From assembly GCA_026417755.1 (NCBI GenBank), contig JAOACQ010000022.1, positions 1 to 53,063 of the forward strand: a stretch of DNA of 53,063 bases, written 5' to 3'. Each line of letters begins with the position of its first letter. The stretch's first letter is position 1. A program made the translations under genes and the position numbers. The stretch comes from Brevinematales bacterium (GTDB lineage Bacteria; Spirochaetota; Brevinematia; Brevinematales; JAOACQ01). The notes beneath the pieces are model-generated. The model saw only the letters and a program-made list of their open reading frames with translations, was not told where the DNA came from and searched no databases. This document shows, piece after piece, positions 8,920-17,538 of this stretch.

Positions 8920-10065
8920 TCACATTTTTTCAAGTTCTTCAACAGAAACATTTGCAAATTTCTTCAACGCTATATTTGACTTTAAAACCTTCAATTCTTC
9001 ACTAACCATCAAAACAGGAACAGGTAACTCATTTAAAATTTCATCTAAAAATTCTGCACTTTCTCTCAATTCATTTTCAAGCCTTTTTGTCCTTTCAAGT
9101 TCAAGATTTAATTCAAAAGTTCTTCTTTTAATAATCTGATTAAGTTGATAATTGAAAAACAAAAGGATACTTATTGTTAGAATTATTGATAAAAATACAA
9201 TTATTGAAACAATAAGAACTCTTTCAATAATTTTTTTGTTATAGAGATCTATCTTTATCCATTTGTTAAGGATAGAAGTATAAATCTGGGGTGGAATTTT
9301 CTTTTGAGTTTTGTTAAGAATATTTCTGAATATTTCCCAATCCTTTCTTATACCGAAACCCATAACAGAATCTGGCTTAAATACACTTACAATTTCAAGA
9401 TTAACATATCCGCCTCTTCTCATATAGTATTCTGCAGTAGCAAGATCTGAAATAAAAACATCGGCTTCTTTATTAATCAATAACTCCAGAGCTTCTGTAT
9501 TATTATTAGCAAGAATAGTTTTATATCCCTTATATTTTTCTGTAACAAGCCCTGTTAGCCCATAATCTTTTACCATTGTAATTCTATATTCACCAAGATG
9601 TTCCAGTCTCACCTTTTTTGTCTCATTTTTTCTACCAACTATCACAGAGGGAATAAATAGATATGGATCCGAAAATAACATATATTGATTTCTTATATCA
9701 TTAGATACAACTGTATTTAAAAGATCTATCTTTTTTGCTTTAAAATCCGCAATTATATCTGACCAGTTGGAGTAAATCAATATTTCAAATTTAATCCCAA
9801 GCATATCTTCTATCAAACTGAGATAATCAGCCCCAATACCCCGGTATTTTCCAGCCTTATCAATAAACTCAAAGGGAGCAAAATGAGGATCTGGTGCCAT
9901 TCTTATAATTTGATGATTTGATAACCAAGATAACTCTTCCTCTGTAAGAAAACTTTCTTTCTCTGGAAGTATTATCTGATTATAACTAACAGAACTCTCA
10001 TACCAAACTAAACTTGAAACACTGTAAGCAAAAGAAAATAGAAAAAGTAGCACAAATTTTCTCAT
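8920..10065 (-). CDS. Sensor part of an interrupted kinase: solute-binding domain, TM helix, PAS start
   Basis: The 381-residue product has a signal peptide (about residues 1-19) and a periplasmic family 3 solute-binding domain (about 40-265; IIRMAPDPHFAPFEFID and YRGIGADYLSLIEDML are typical). A transmembrane helix follows near 283-308, then a coiled linker and the first part of a PAS domain, ending at TGA 8920. Bound amino acids or similar small solutes are the usual ligands of this domain in kinases. If translation stops at the TGA, the product is a membrane-tethered receptor without its kinase. The start ATG 10065 has no Shine-Dalgarno sequence and lies 6 bases after a -10 box. Confidence 0.85.
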   Translation of the reverse strand: MRKFVLLFLFSFAYSVSSLVWYESSVSYNQIILPEKESFLTEEELSWLSNHQIIRMAPDPHFAPFEFIDKAGKYRGIGADYLSLIEDMLGIKFEILIYSNWSDIIADFKAKKIDLLNTVVSNDIRNQYMLFSDPYLFIPSVIVGRKNETKKVRLEHLGEYRITMVKDYGLTGLVTEKYKGYKTILANNNTEALELLINKEADVFISDLATAEYYMRRGGYVNLEIVSVFKPDSVMGFGIRKDWEIFRNILNKTQKKIPPQIYTSILNKWIKIDLYNKKIIERVLIVSIIVFLSIILTISILLFFNYQLNQIIKRRTFELNLELERTKRLENELRESAEFLDEILNELPVPVLMVSEELKVLKSNIALKKFANVSVEELEKM

Positions 10066-10071
10066 AAAACT

Positions 10072-10100
10072 ATGATAAGTTAAAACTAAAATTTTATCAA
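10072..10100 (-). promoter_or_regulatory. Promoter giving a predicted leaderless mRNA for the sensor gene
   Basis: TTGATA (10100-10095) and TATCAT (10077-10072) are 17 bp apart on the minus strand. The -10 box ends only 6 bases before the ATG at 10065, so transcription should start at or beside the start codon. Confidence 0.6.
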
Positions 10101-10113
10101 TAGTTTTTTAAAA

Positions 10114-10875
10114 TTATCTTAAATTTTTTAAATATTCTTTAAGGCCAAAAATCCCCTTTTCTTCAAAAACTTTTATACTCTGTGTTCCTATAACCGCTAT
10201 ATCTACCTTATCCTTTAAGAAATCTATCTCTTCCCTTTCCTTTATTCCAAAACCCAAAGCGAGTGGTAGAGAAGTAAAACTCTTACATCTATCTATATAT
10301 TTAGTTAGCTCAGTATTAAAATCTGTTTTTTGCCCGGTTATTCCTTTTCTTGCAACACAATAGACAAAACCATCTGCAAAACTTGATAGAAGCCTCAACC
10401 TGCCATCTTTGGAAGTTGGAGTAAAAATGAAAATAGGAGATATTCCTGCTCCTTTCATCGAAGAAATATACTCTTCTCCTTCTTCAGGAGGCAAATCAGG
10501 TACAATAGCCCCTTTGATAGCTACTTTTTCCATTTCAAAAACAAAATTTTTGACCCCATACTTAAATAAAATATTGTAATAAGTCATAAATAAAAAAGGA
10601 ATATCAAACGTTGAAGTTATTTTAGCAGCAAATTCAAAACAGTCTCTTGTTCTTACACCATTCTTTAAAGCAAGATGGTTAGCATATAAAATTGTGGGAC
10701 CATCTGCAATTGGTTCGGAAAAAGGAATTTGCAACTCCATTAAATCAACCCCAGCATTAACCATCGTTTCAACTATTTTAAGCGAAGTTTTAATATCCGG
10801 ATAACCAATAACTATATGAGTCATAAGTAAAATCTCTTTTGACTTTCTCCTCTCATTTATGTAATTTGTTAGCAT
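10114..10875 (-). CDS. trpA: Tryptophan synthase alpha subunit
   Basis: TrpA cleaves indole-3-glycerol phosphate to indole, which is channelled to Trp[18 protein letters not shown] carries the catalytic Glu47 and Asp58, equivalent to Glu49 and Asp60 in Salmonella. The phosphate-binding VARKGITGQ and LALGFGI segments are present. The start is ATG 10875, which follows GGAGG; longer in-frame extensions have no such support. The gene overlaps the trpB 3' end by 23 bp, so it is translationally coupled. The length of 253 residues is slightly short but complete. Confidence 0.96.
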   Translation of the reverse strand: MLTNYINERRKSKEILLMTHIVIGYPDIKTSLKIVETMVNAGVDLMELQIPFSEPIADGPTILYANHLALKNGVRTRDCFEFAAKITSTFDIPFLFMTYYNILFKYGVKNFVFEMEKVAIKGAIVPDLPPEEGEEYISSMKGAGISPIFIFTPTSKDGRLRLLSSFADGFVYCVARKGITGQKTDFNTELTKYIDRCKSFTSLPLALGFGIKEREEIDFLKDKVDIAVIGTQSIKVFEEKGIFGLKEYLKNLR

Positions 10876-12091
10876 TATATACCTCCGCTTTTTTAATAAT
10901 AAATTTTTCCCAAAGTTCATCCTTAAGAGCATCTGCAACTGTAAAAATATCCTTATCACCTCTACCTGATTGATTTATTATTATAATTTTATCCTTTGAC
11001 ATTTGTTTTATTTCTCTATAAGCACAGGCAAAAGCATGAGTTGACTCAAGAGCCGGAATTAATCCTTCTGTTTTTATTGTAAGTCTTAATGCCTCCACCA
11101 CTTCTCTATCTGTTGCTACTTCAAATCTTACTCTTCCCTTCTCTTTAAGATAAGCAAGGATGGGTGAAACACCGATATAGTCAAGACCGGCAGCAACACT
11201 ATGTGTTTCAAGCATCTGGCCGCAATCATCTTGTAAAAAGTAGGTTTTATAGCCTTGAGCAACTCCTATAGAAGCATCTTTTGAAGCAAGCCTAGCAGCA
11301 TGTTTTTTCGTTTCAAGACCATAGCCACCTGCTTCGACACCTATAAGTTCCACTTCATCATCTTCAAGAAAACCAGAAAAAATACCGATTGCGTTTGATC
11401 CTCCACCCACACATGCATAAACTCTATGAGGTAGTCGTCCCTCTGCTTCAATAATCTGACTCTTAGCCTCCTTACCTATGACAGATTGAAAATACATTAC
11501 CATTTCCGGGAAAGGATGAGGCCCACAAGCCGTCCCAAGTACATAATGAGTTGTATCCATATTAGTAGCCCAATCTCTCAAAGCCTCATTTATAGCATCT
11601 TTTAAAGTTCTATTTCCAGTTTTAACAGGCACAACTTTAGCACCAAGTTGTTCCATCCAGAAAACATTGGGTCTTTGCCTCTCTACATCCACTTCTCCCA
11701 TATATATTGTGCACTCAAATCCAAATTTCGCTGCCATTGTAGCTGTTGCCACACCATGCTGACCTGCTCCTGTCTCTGCAATAACCCTCTTCTTCCCCAT
11801 CCTTTTTACTAATAACCCTTGTCCAATAACATTATTTAATTTATGTGATCCTGTATGATTCAAGTCTTCCCTCTTGATATAAATTTTTGGCCCCCCAAAA
11901 TATTTTGTTAGATTCTCAGCATAAGTTAATGGAGTTGGTCTACACGAATAGTTACCAAGTATTCTCTCATATTCCTCCCAGAATTCTTTATCCTCTTTTG
12001 CCTCTTCAAACGCTTTCGTGAGTTCTTCTATAGTTGACATAAGTATCTCTGGTATAAAAACACCGCCAAACTCTCCATAATATCCTTTCAT
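10853..12091 (-). CDS. trpB: Tryptophan synthase beta subunit
   Basis: TrpB is a pyridoxal-phosphate enzyme that joins indole and serine to make tryptophan. The N-terminus [14 protein letters not shown], the PLP-Lys motif HTGSHKLNN (Lys84), the active-site [10 protein letters not shown] loop (catalytic Glu) and the phosphate-binding GGGSNAIG loop all match. The 412-residue length fits the classical TrpB1 type that pairs with TrpA. A GGAGG site precedes ATG 12091. The regulator gene ends only 2 bp upstream, so gntR, trpB and trpA form one operon. No other trp genes are in the window. Confidence 0.97.
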   Translation of the reverse strand: MKGYYGEFGGVFIPEILMSTIEELTKAFEEAKEDKEFWEEYERILGNYSCRPTPLTYAENLTKYFGGPKIYIKREDLNHTGSHKLNNVIGQGLLVKRMGKKRVIAETGAGQHGVATATMAAKFGFECTIYMGEVDVERQRPNVFWMEQLGAKVVPVKTGNRTLKDAINEALRDWATNMDTTHYVLGTACGPHPFPEMVMYFQSVIGKEAKSQIIEAEGRLPHRVYACVGGGSNAIGIFSGFLEDDEVELIGVEAGGYGLETKKHAARLASKDASIGVAQGYKTYFLQDDCGQMLETHSVAAGLDYIGVSPILAYLKEKGRVRFEVATDREVVEALRLTIKTEGLIPALESTHAFACAYREIKQMSKDKIIIINQSGRGDKDIFTVADALKDELWEKFIIKKAEVYNANKLHK

Positions 12092-12093
12092 AT

Positions 12094-12813
12094 TTACCTC
12101 CGTATTTCTTGGTAAAAATCAAATTTATCAGTATCTATAAAAATTTCCGAATAAATCCCTCTCTTTTCACCAAAAAAAATCTCCCTTTTAAGAAATAAAA
12201 GAGTTTTTTTATTTTTCAAATTAAATATCTTTTCTATATAATCATCAGATAAAATAGCTTTAAAATTCTGTTTTATTTTAGTAGGTTTTAAAAAATACTC
12301 TTTCTCTGTAATTTCTGAAATTTTTACATTTTCAAGATTAAATTTTTCCAGATTTTTAAACATTTCTCTATCAAAATAAAATTTCTCAAAAATAATTCTT
12401 ATATCATTTGCTATATCAAGCCTCGAAAAGTAATAAACCTCCTTTTCATAAAAAGGATTATTTCTATCGAATATTTTTTTCGTTATCAATTTATCTATAA
12501 AAATTTTTTTTAACTCTATATTTTCACGATCAAAAGCCTCGGTAACTCCCAAAAAATCAAAAATAGAAACCTGCTTTTTAGGATTATAACTAACAAAACT
12601 TCCGCTCCCTTTCTTTTTAATTATATATCCCTTTTTAATCAATTCTTCAAGAGCATGTCTCACTGTAAGCCTGCTTACACCATACATCCCTGAAAATATA
12701 TTTTCAGAAAAGATTTTATCGCCTTCTTTGAGTTTTCCAGAAATTATCTCTTCCTCTATCAAGTTAGCAAGCTGTAAATAAATTGGTACTGGAGAATCAA
12801 AATTAATTGCCAT
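12094..12813 (-). CDS. GntR-family (HutC subfamily) transcriptional regulator
   Basis: The 239-residue protein has an N-terminal winged helix (about residues 5-75) with [16 protein letters not shown] and [20 protein letters not shown], followed by a UTRA ligand-binding domain ending [14 protein letters not shown]. The start is ATG 12813 behind GAAGGTG; a longer frame would begin with an unrelated hydrophobic stretch. It probably controls its own operon, because an inverted repeat covers the -35 box of its promoter, and it is co-transcribed with trpBA. The effector is unknown. Tryptophan or an aromatic precursor is a guess from context. Confidence 0.9.
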   Translation of the reverse strand: MAINFDSPVPIYLQLANLIEEEIISGKLKEGDKIFSENIFSGMYGVSRLTVRHALEELIKKGYIIKKKGSGSFVSYNPKKQVSIFDFLGVTEAFDRENIELKKIFIDKLITKKIFDRNNPFYEKEVYYFSRLDIANDIRIIFEKFYFDREMFKNLEKFNLENVKISEITEKEYFLKPTKIKQNFKAILSDDYIEKIFNLKNKKTLLFLKREIFFGEKRGIYSEIFIDTDKFDFYQEIRR

Positions 12814-12841
12814 AATTTCACCTTCTTTTTTCAAGAAATAA

Positions 12842-12870
12842 ATTATAAAGCATACTTGTAAACTTGTCAA
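12842..12870 (-). promoter_or_regulatory. Consensus promoter of gntR-trpBA operon
   Basis: TTGACA (12870-12865) and TATAAT (12847-12842) are exact consensus boxes 17 bp apart on the minus strand. An unregulated promoter of this quality would be strong, which fits control by repression. Confidence 0.85.
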
Positions 12871-12876
12871 TACAAG
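12854..12876 (-). promoter_or_regulatory. Predicted GntR/HutC-type operator over the -35 box
   Basis: CTTGT (12863-12867) and ACAAG (12872-12876) form a perfect inverted repeat around CAAT, and the -35 box lies inside it. A third half-site, ACTTGTA, lies at 12854-12860. The core TGTATTGACA differs at one base from the known HutC-type consensus yGTMTAKACr. Binding here would block RNA polymerase. Confidence 0.7.
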
Positions 12877-12890
12877 TTGAAAATAAATAA

Positions 12891-12917
12891 ATGGGAAATG
12901 CATTTCACATTTCCCAT
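12891..12917 (-). terminator. Intrinsic terminator of the LuxR-cheY-aspA-hydF-cheW gene run
   Basis: ATGGGAAATG (12891-12900) pairs perfectly with CATTTCCCAT (12908-12917) across a 7-base loop. On the minus strand it is followed by TTTATTTATTTT. It lies 17 bp after the stop of the Ig-like gene and just upstream of the gntR promoter. Confidence 0.8.
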
Positions 12918-12934
12918 TATTATGTTATAAATAA

Positions 12935-13936
12935 TTACTTTGTAGGAATAAGCTCTGCTTCAGGTATTTCAGCATCCACTGTTAATTCAAGAGAAATCTC
13001 TTCACTTGCATTACCAAGAAGATCAAAAGCCTTTGCTTTGATGGTATGTGTTCCATTGGCAAGTTTTATAGGATATTGATAATCTTTTTCTTCTCCGCCG
13101 TCGATTGTATAAACTATTCTTGAGATGCCTGTTTCTGTATCTTTAGCTTTTATGACAATTGGAGTTTTATCAGATATATATTTTACTCCATCCTTATCAA
13201 ATGGTGCTGGATTAATAACAAACTCTATAGTAGGAGCAGTAATATCAAGATAGTAAATATAAGTCTTTGTCATTGAAACATTACCTACATTATCAGTAGC
13301 AAAATATTCAACCTTGTGCAAGCCATTTTGATTTACAGGTGCAAATACGCCTTTATAAATCTTTGCTTCTCCATCATCAATCTTATATTCTATTGACTTT
13401 ACTCCAGAAAGGGCATCATTAGCAAGAATCCCAAAATTATAATTTGAACCGACGTAAAGAACATCTCCGATCTTTACAGGCTTCTTATCACTTATAAGTA
13501 TAGCTTCTGGGGCTGTTTTATCAAGTATGAATTCATAAAATTTTACTTTTGACATATTTCCCACATTATCTTCTACTTTATAACCAATAAGATGCTTGCC
13601 TTCTTCCAGAAAAGCTATCGGATTTTCATAAACACCAAAATCAGAATCATCAACAAGAACATAAACTGTCTTAACTCCAGACCCCTGATCTTTTGCCTCG
13701 ATAACAAACTTTACATCTCCCGATGCATAATCCATATTACCATCATTGTAAACAATACCCTCAACAGCTTTAACTTCCTTTTCTTCAGTTATTGTCTGCT
13801 GATTGGTAGACTTAGTAGTTGTTGTATTTGACTTAGTTTTAGAGCCACCTTCTTGATCAGGAGCCGTTGTCTGCTGTGCAAACAAAATCCCGATACCTGT
13901 TAATAAAACAAAAATAGTAATTAAACTTCTCTTCAT
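12935..13936 (-). CDS. Secreted Ig-like repeat protein (OmpL47-type repeats)
   Basis: A signal peptide (about residues 1-20, ending LFAQ) is followed by a Thr/Ser/Asn-rich linker and three Ig-like beta repeats of about 90 residues. Each repeat has a block like GVKSIEYKIDDGE, a short turn, a HxIxYxAxDxxGN segment and a DxTAP linker. This is the pattern of the OmpL47-type or bacterial Ig-like repeats common in spirochaete surface proteins. No enzymatic domain is seen. It is the last gene of a leftward run after cheW and has a GGAGG ribosome site. It is probably exported to the periplasm or surface; ligand unknown. Confidence 0.75.
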   Translation of the reverse strand: MKRSLITIFVLLTGIGILFAQQTTAPDQEGGSKTKSNTTTTKSTNQQTITEEKEVKAVEGIVYNDGNMDYASGDVKFVIEAKDQGSGVKTVYVLVDDSDFGVYENPIAFLEEGKHLIGYKVEDNVGNMSKVKFYEFILDKTAPEAILISDKKPVKIGDVLYVGSNYNFGILANDALSGVKSIEYKIDDGEAKIYKGVFAPVNQNGLHKVEYFATDNVGNVSMTKTYIYYLDITAPTIEFVINPAPFDKDGVKYISDKTPIVIKAKDTETGISRIVYTIDGGEEKDYQYPIKLANGTHTIKAKAFDLLGNASEEISLELTVDAEIPEAELIPTK

Positions 13937-13998
13937 TGTCTATCCTCCTAAATTTTTTATGCTAAATTCTAATACTTATGAAATCAAAAGTCAAATTA

Positions 13999-14475
13999 TT
14001 AATTACTCTTTTTTGTATCTATAACTTCTTTATTTATAAACCTCTGCTCCTCTATATCAAGAATATTTTTTACATTCAGTATTAAAAAAATATTATTTTC
14101 GATTCTAGCAATACCATTAATGAGATTTCTGGCTATTTTAACTTCACCAGCTCCATCAAGCCCTTGGATCTTATCATCGCCAGCAGAAAAGACATAGACA
14201 AACTCATCCACTATCAAACCAACAAGCAGATTATTTATATTAACAATGATAACTTTATATTCTTCAAGTTTTTCTTCATTTTCAACAAGATCAAATTTAA
14301 GTCTCAAAGAAATAATTGGAATAATTATACCTCTCAAATTTATAATCCCTCTCACAAAACCGGGAGCATGAGGCATCCACGTTATTTGATTAACTTTTAC
14401 AACCTCCTTTACATACTCTATATCTATGCAGTACAGATTATTTTCCACCTTAAAGCCCACAAATTGTTTTTCCAT
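13999..14475 (-). CDS. cheW: CheW chemotaxis coupling protein
   Basis: CheW links chemoreceptors to the CheA kinase. The 158-residue protein contains the typical YCIDIEYVKEVVKV, GIINLRGIIIPIISL and LIVDEFVYVF segments of the CheW double beta barrel. ATG 14475 is preferred because GGGG lies 9 bases upstream; two other in-frame starts sit on or against that site. It lies between hydF and the Ig-like protein gene and near a CheY gene, so chemotaxis parts are mixed with hydrogenase maturation in this run. No cheA or receptor is in the window. Confidence 0.93.
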   Translation of the reverse strand: MEKQFVGFKVENNLYCIDIEYVKEVVKVNQITWMPHAPGFVRGIINLRGIIIPIISLRLKFDLVENEEKLEEYKVIIVNINNLLVGLIVDEFVYVFSAGDDKIQGLDGAGEVKIARNLINGIARIENNIFLILNVKNILDIEEQRFINKEVIDTKKSN

Positions 14476-14529
14476 AATCATCAACCCCAATCTATTTTAA
14501 AACTACATCCCAAATAATGCAATATTTTT

Positions 14530-15747
14530 TTATTTTTCATACAAAGAATATTCATAAGCAAAAGGTTCAATAGCTCGTGGTATTAAACCATTTGCCCATG
14601 CAAGAAATAACCCATAATTTAATGATGGAATCCCAAAAGATTTAAGTTTCTCAAGTCTTGATAACATTTTTTTTCTTGTAACCATACAACCACCACAGTG
14701 TATTACAAGTTTAAACTCTTTAAGTTTAATTTCTTCCGGCAATTCCTTCAAAAATTCAAATTCAACATTACTCTGAACAAGCTGTCTGAAAAGGCGAGGA
14801 ATTTTAACTGTCCCAATATCATCCGGTTGAACATGGTGTGAACAGGCCTCAAGTATCATAACTTTTGAATCCGAGGGGAAATTTTTTAAAGTCCTAAGCC
14901 CTTCTACAAACAAAGCAAGCTCTCCTTTCTTTCTAGCAAAAAGAATTGAAAAAGAGGTCAAAGGCTGATCAGGAGGGATATCAGCCGCAACCTTTGAAAA
15001 AGCCTGACTATCCGTTACAACAAGTTTGGGTTTTATCTTTAAAGAATCATAAAATAGTTTAAGCTCCCTTTCTTTTACTATCAAAACAGCACAATCCTTA
15101 TCAAGAGCATCTCTTATTGTTTCAACCTGTGGAAGTATAAGTCTTCCTTTTGGAGCTGCAAGATCTATTGGAGTCACAAGCACTACAAGATCATTTTCAT
15201 TTACAAGCCCCTGTAATGGAGAAATCTCAAACTCAATCTCATTATATAGGTTTATAATCTCATTTTTCAATTCAGTTATACCCTTTTTACTAAGATTATC
15301 AATTTTCACATATTTATAATTTTTTATGAATTCTGACTTAGAAACTTCAATATCTCTATCAGAAAAAGTAAGTGCAACAATCAAAGCCTTTCTTTTCTGT
15401 TTAACTTCAGTGACAAACTTTTTTTCGACCTCAGAAATCGGAAGATCAGCTCTAGTAACAAGAACAGCAATATCTGCTATCTCTAAAAATTCTAATGTTT
15501 TTTTAATCCTTAACTCACCAATCTCACCAACATCATCAAGTCCAGCCGTATCTGTAATTGCAACTGGCCCAAGTTTACCTAACTCTATAGATTTAGTTAC
15601 TGGGTCTGTCGTTGTACCAGCAACATTTGAAACTATAGAAACATCTCGGCTGAATATGTTGTTCATAAGGCTTGATTTACCTGCATTCCGTAAACCAAAA
15701 AGGACTATTCTTATCTGTTCTGAAAGGGGGGTATTTGTTATAGACAT
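14530..15747 (-). CDS. hydF: [FeFe]-hydrogenase maturation GTPase HydF
   Basis: HydF is the scaffold on which the 2Fe subcluster of the [FeFe]-hydrogenase H-cluster is built. An N-terminal TrmE-like GTPase domain shows the P-loop GLRNAGKSS near residues 18-26, a SNVAGTTTDP switch and DTAGLDD. The C-terminal iron-sulfur motif is complete: CSHH near residue 300 and HCGGC near 350, the Cys-X-His...His-Cys-X-X-Cys signature. ATG 15747 lies 6 bases after GGAG and overlaps the aspA stop as ATGA; ATG 15750 is also possible. The presence of HydF implies an [FeFe]-hydrogenase, HydE and HydG elsewhere in the genome. Confidence 0.97.
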   Translation of the reverse strand: MSITNTPLSEQIRIVLFGLRNAGKSSLMNNIFSRDVSIVSNVAGTTTDPVTKSIELGKLGPVAITDTAGLDDVGEIGELRIKKTLEFLEIADIAVLVTRADLPISEVEKKFVTEVKQKRKALIVALTFSDRDIEVSKSEFIKNYKYVKIDNLSKKGITELKNEIINLYNEIEFEISPLQGLVNENDLVVLVTPIDLAAPKGRLILPQVETIRDALDKDCAVLIVKERELKLFYDSLKIKPKLVVTDSQAFSKVAADIPPDQPLTSFSILFARKKGELALFVEGLRTLKNFPSDSKVMILEACSHHVQPDDIGTVKIPRLFRQLVQSNVEFEFLKELPEEIKLKEFKLVIHCGGCMVTRKKMLSRLEKLKSFGIPSLNYGLFLAWANGLIPRAIEPFAYEYSLYEK

Positions 15748-17078
15748 CATTTTCTCCAGAAACTTGTAATATTAATAGGGTCAAGATAAAAATCTATTTC
15801 CTTTTCTTTAAGATTTGTCTTTTCTTTTAAAATCATTTTTATGTCTGAAATAGTTTTCACCCTTTTTTCTTGCATTATATTGTAGATTTCTTTTACTTTA
15901 TTATAACCAATTATTCCTATCAAAGCATTAAGCAATACAAGTGAATTCACAAGATTTTCTTCTATTTTTTCTTTATTAATCTGCATAAGGGCAAAAAACT
16001 TCTCCATCAAATTTTTTAGCATAGCCTCTGTGAGATTAAAAATAAGGTTAAAACTTTCCAGGACAAAAGGCAAGAAAGCATTGAGTTGAAGTTGGCCGTT
16101 TCTCGCATATTCAGCAATCTTCTCACATTCATAGATAATACTTATAGCACACCCCTTTGAAAACTCAAGAATAACAGGATTAGTTTTAGCTGCCATAATC
16201 GTAGAACCTGCCTGAAGGTTTGGATGAATTATCTCATTAAGAAAAGAAGATGTGTATAATAATAAGTCACTTGTAATCTTAAAAATATTTTCTGAAATTA
16301 TTTTGAGAATAGAGGCAAGTTCTGAATATTTATCAAGATTTGAAATCTCATCTGGAAGATTCTGACTTCTTGAAAGGGGTAATTTTGTTATCTCTCTTAA
16401 AAACCTCTCTGAAGCAAAAACTATTCTCTGAGGAGTCGGATAACCAGTTCCTATGGCTGTCCCACCAACTGATATTGTTCTTACCCTTTCTTTAACTTTA
16501 TGTATTCTCCATCTATCTCTCTCTATCATTCCTGCCCAACTTCCAAAAATCTGCCCTAGATTTATAGGCAAAGCATCCTGCATTTCAGTTCTTCCCACAA
16601 CAAGAATTCCACCAAGTTCATTTTCTTTGTTAACAAGAACTTCTTGTAATTTAATAATAAGATTTTCAACTTCAAGAAGTTTTCTATAAACATATATCGT
16701 AGCCGCCGTAGGAAATGTATCGTTAGTAGATTGATATTTATTAATATCTTCAATAGGATCAAAACGATCCCTACCAAGGACTTCATTCGCTCTACTAGCT
16801 ATAACTTCATTCAAATTCATATTAAGACTTGTCCCAGCACCACCCTGATAGAGGGATAAAGGAAAATGATCAAATAATTTTCCATTGATAACTTCCTTCA
16901 ATGCAACTTCTAACGCATTCCATTCCTCAGCCTTATACCTTCTTTCTTCCTCTTGAATAGCTTTAAGAACTGCGAATTTCACTTCCCCATAAGCAATAAT
17001 TAAATCCTCAGGAATTTTTGAAATTTGGCCAAAGTTATTCAGAGCTTTTTCTGTTTGAATTGAATAATATTTTTTCAT
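15747..17078 (-). CDS. aspA: Aspartate ammonia-lyase-like enzyme of a Hyd cluster
   Basis: The protein belongs to the aspartase/fumarase superfamily: STNDTFPTA, GRTEMQDALPINLGQ and the flexible signature loop GSTIMAAKTNPVI are in order. Aspartase releases ammonium and fumarate from aspartate. The family loop is usually GSSxMPxKxNP; here the Pro is Ala while Ser-equivalent Thr, Lys and Asn remain. At 443 residues it is a little shorter than E. coli AspA. Its stop codon overlaps the hydF start, and aspartase-like genes are known neighbours of hydE, hydF and hydG. It may supply ammonium for the H-cluster azadithiolate bridge. Fumarase or another lyase cannot be fully excluded. Confidence 0.85.
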   Translation of the reverse strand: MKKYYSIQTEKALNNFGQISKIPEDLIIAYGEVKFAVLKAIQEEERRYKAEEWNALEVALKEVINGKLFDHFPLSLYQGGAGTSLNMNLNEVIASRANEVLGRDRFDPIEDINKYQSTNDTFPTAATIYVYRKLLEVENLIIKLQEVLVNKENELGGILVVGRTEMQDALPINLGQIFGSWAGMIERDRWRIHKVKERVRTISVGGTAIGTGYPTPQRIVFASERFLREITKLPLSRSQNLPDEISNLDKYSELASILKIISENIFKITSDLLLYTSSFLNEIIHPNLQAGSTIMAAKTNPVILEFSKGCAISIIYECEKIAEYARNGQLQLNAFLPFVLESFNLIFNLTEAMLKNLMEKFFALMQINKEKIEENLVNSLVLLNALIGIIGYNKVKEIYNIMQEKRVKTISDIKMILKEKTNLKEKEIDFYLDPINITSFWRK

Positions 17079-17120
17079 AGAAGGAAATTATAATAAAAAA
17101 TTCCTTCTTTTGCAAGAATA

Positions 17121-17480
17121 CTATTTGAAAAGTATTTCTATACCCTTTTTAAGACTATCCTCTGTAACAGGTTTTATAAGATAATATTTTGCACCATTTT
17201 TTAAGGCTTCCACTATCAAATTTTTCTCATTGTGGGTACTGACAACAAGGATTTTTGCATCTTTAAAATCTGCAATTATCTTCTTTATAGAATCTATGCC
17301 GTTCATTTTTGGCATTTCTATATCCATTATTACTCCATCAGGAGTTGTGAGACCATACTTTTCATAAGCATCAAGCCCATCTGCCGCTTCACCCACAACA
17401 TGATGCCCCAGTTTCTCTATAATCAACTTGAGTGTTTTCCTCATAAGAAAAGAATCATCAACAATCAAAAATCCCGCCAT
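17121..17480 (-). CDS. CheY-like single-domain response regulator
   Basis: This 119-residue receiver domain has the acidic pair in LIVDDS, the phospho-acceptor Asp in GVIMDIEMPKMNGI, the conserved Thr/Ser near VVSTHN and Lys in YLIKPV. There is no output domain. ATG 17480 follows GGGAGGG; the in-frame GTG at 17492 includes that site. It sits 42 bp upstream of aspA and in the same run as cheW, so a chemotaxis role is likely, but it could instead take phosphate from one of the orphan kinases. Confidence 0.92.
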   Translation of the reverse strand: MAGFLIVDDSFLMRKTLKLIIEKLGHHVVGEAADGLDAYEKYGLTTPDGVIMDIEMPKMNGIDSIKKIIADFKDAKILVVSTHNEKNLIVEALKNGAKYYLIKPVTEDSLKKGIEILFK

Positions 17481-17538
17481 AAACCCTCCCACTTAAGCAA
17501 TAAAAATTTTATTATATTTCTAAAAAAAGTCAACAAAT

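Noticed and set aside
8920..8922. Selenocysteine or TGA-as-Trp recoding in the interrupted kinase gene
   Set aside because: No GC-containing stem-loop like a bacterial SECIS follows the TGA; the sequence is AT-rich. TGA ends trpB, mltG, aspA and others normally and TGG is used for Trp throughout, so neither selenocysteine nor an altered code is supported.
12814..12903. N-terminal extension of the GntR regulator
   Set aside because: The extra residues are encoded by the promoter and operator region and lack a ribosome site. ATG 12813 has GAAGGTG and begins the normal domain.
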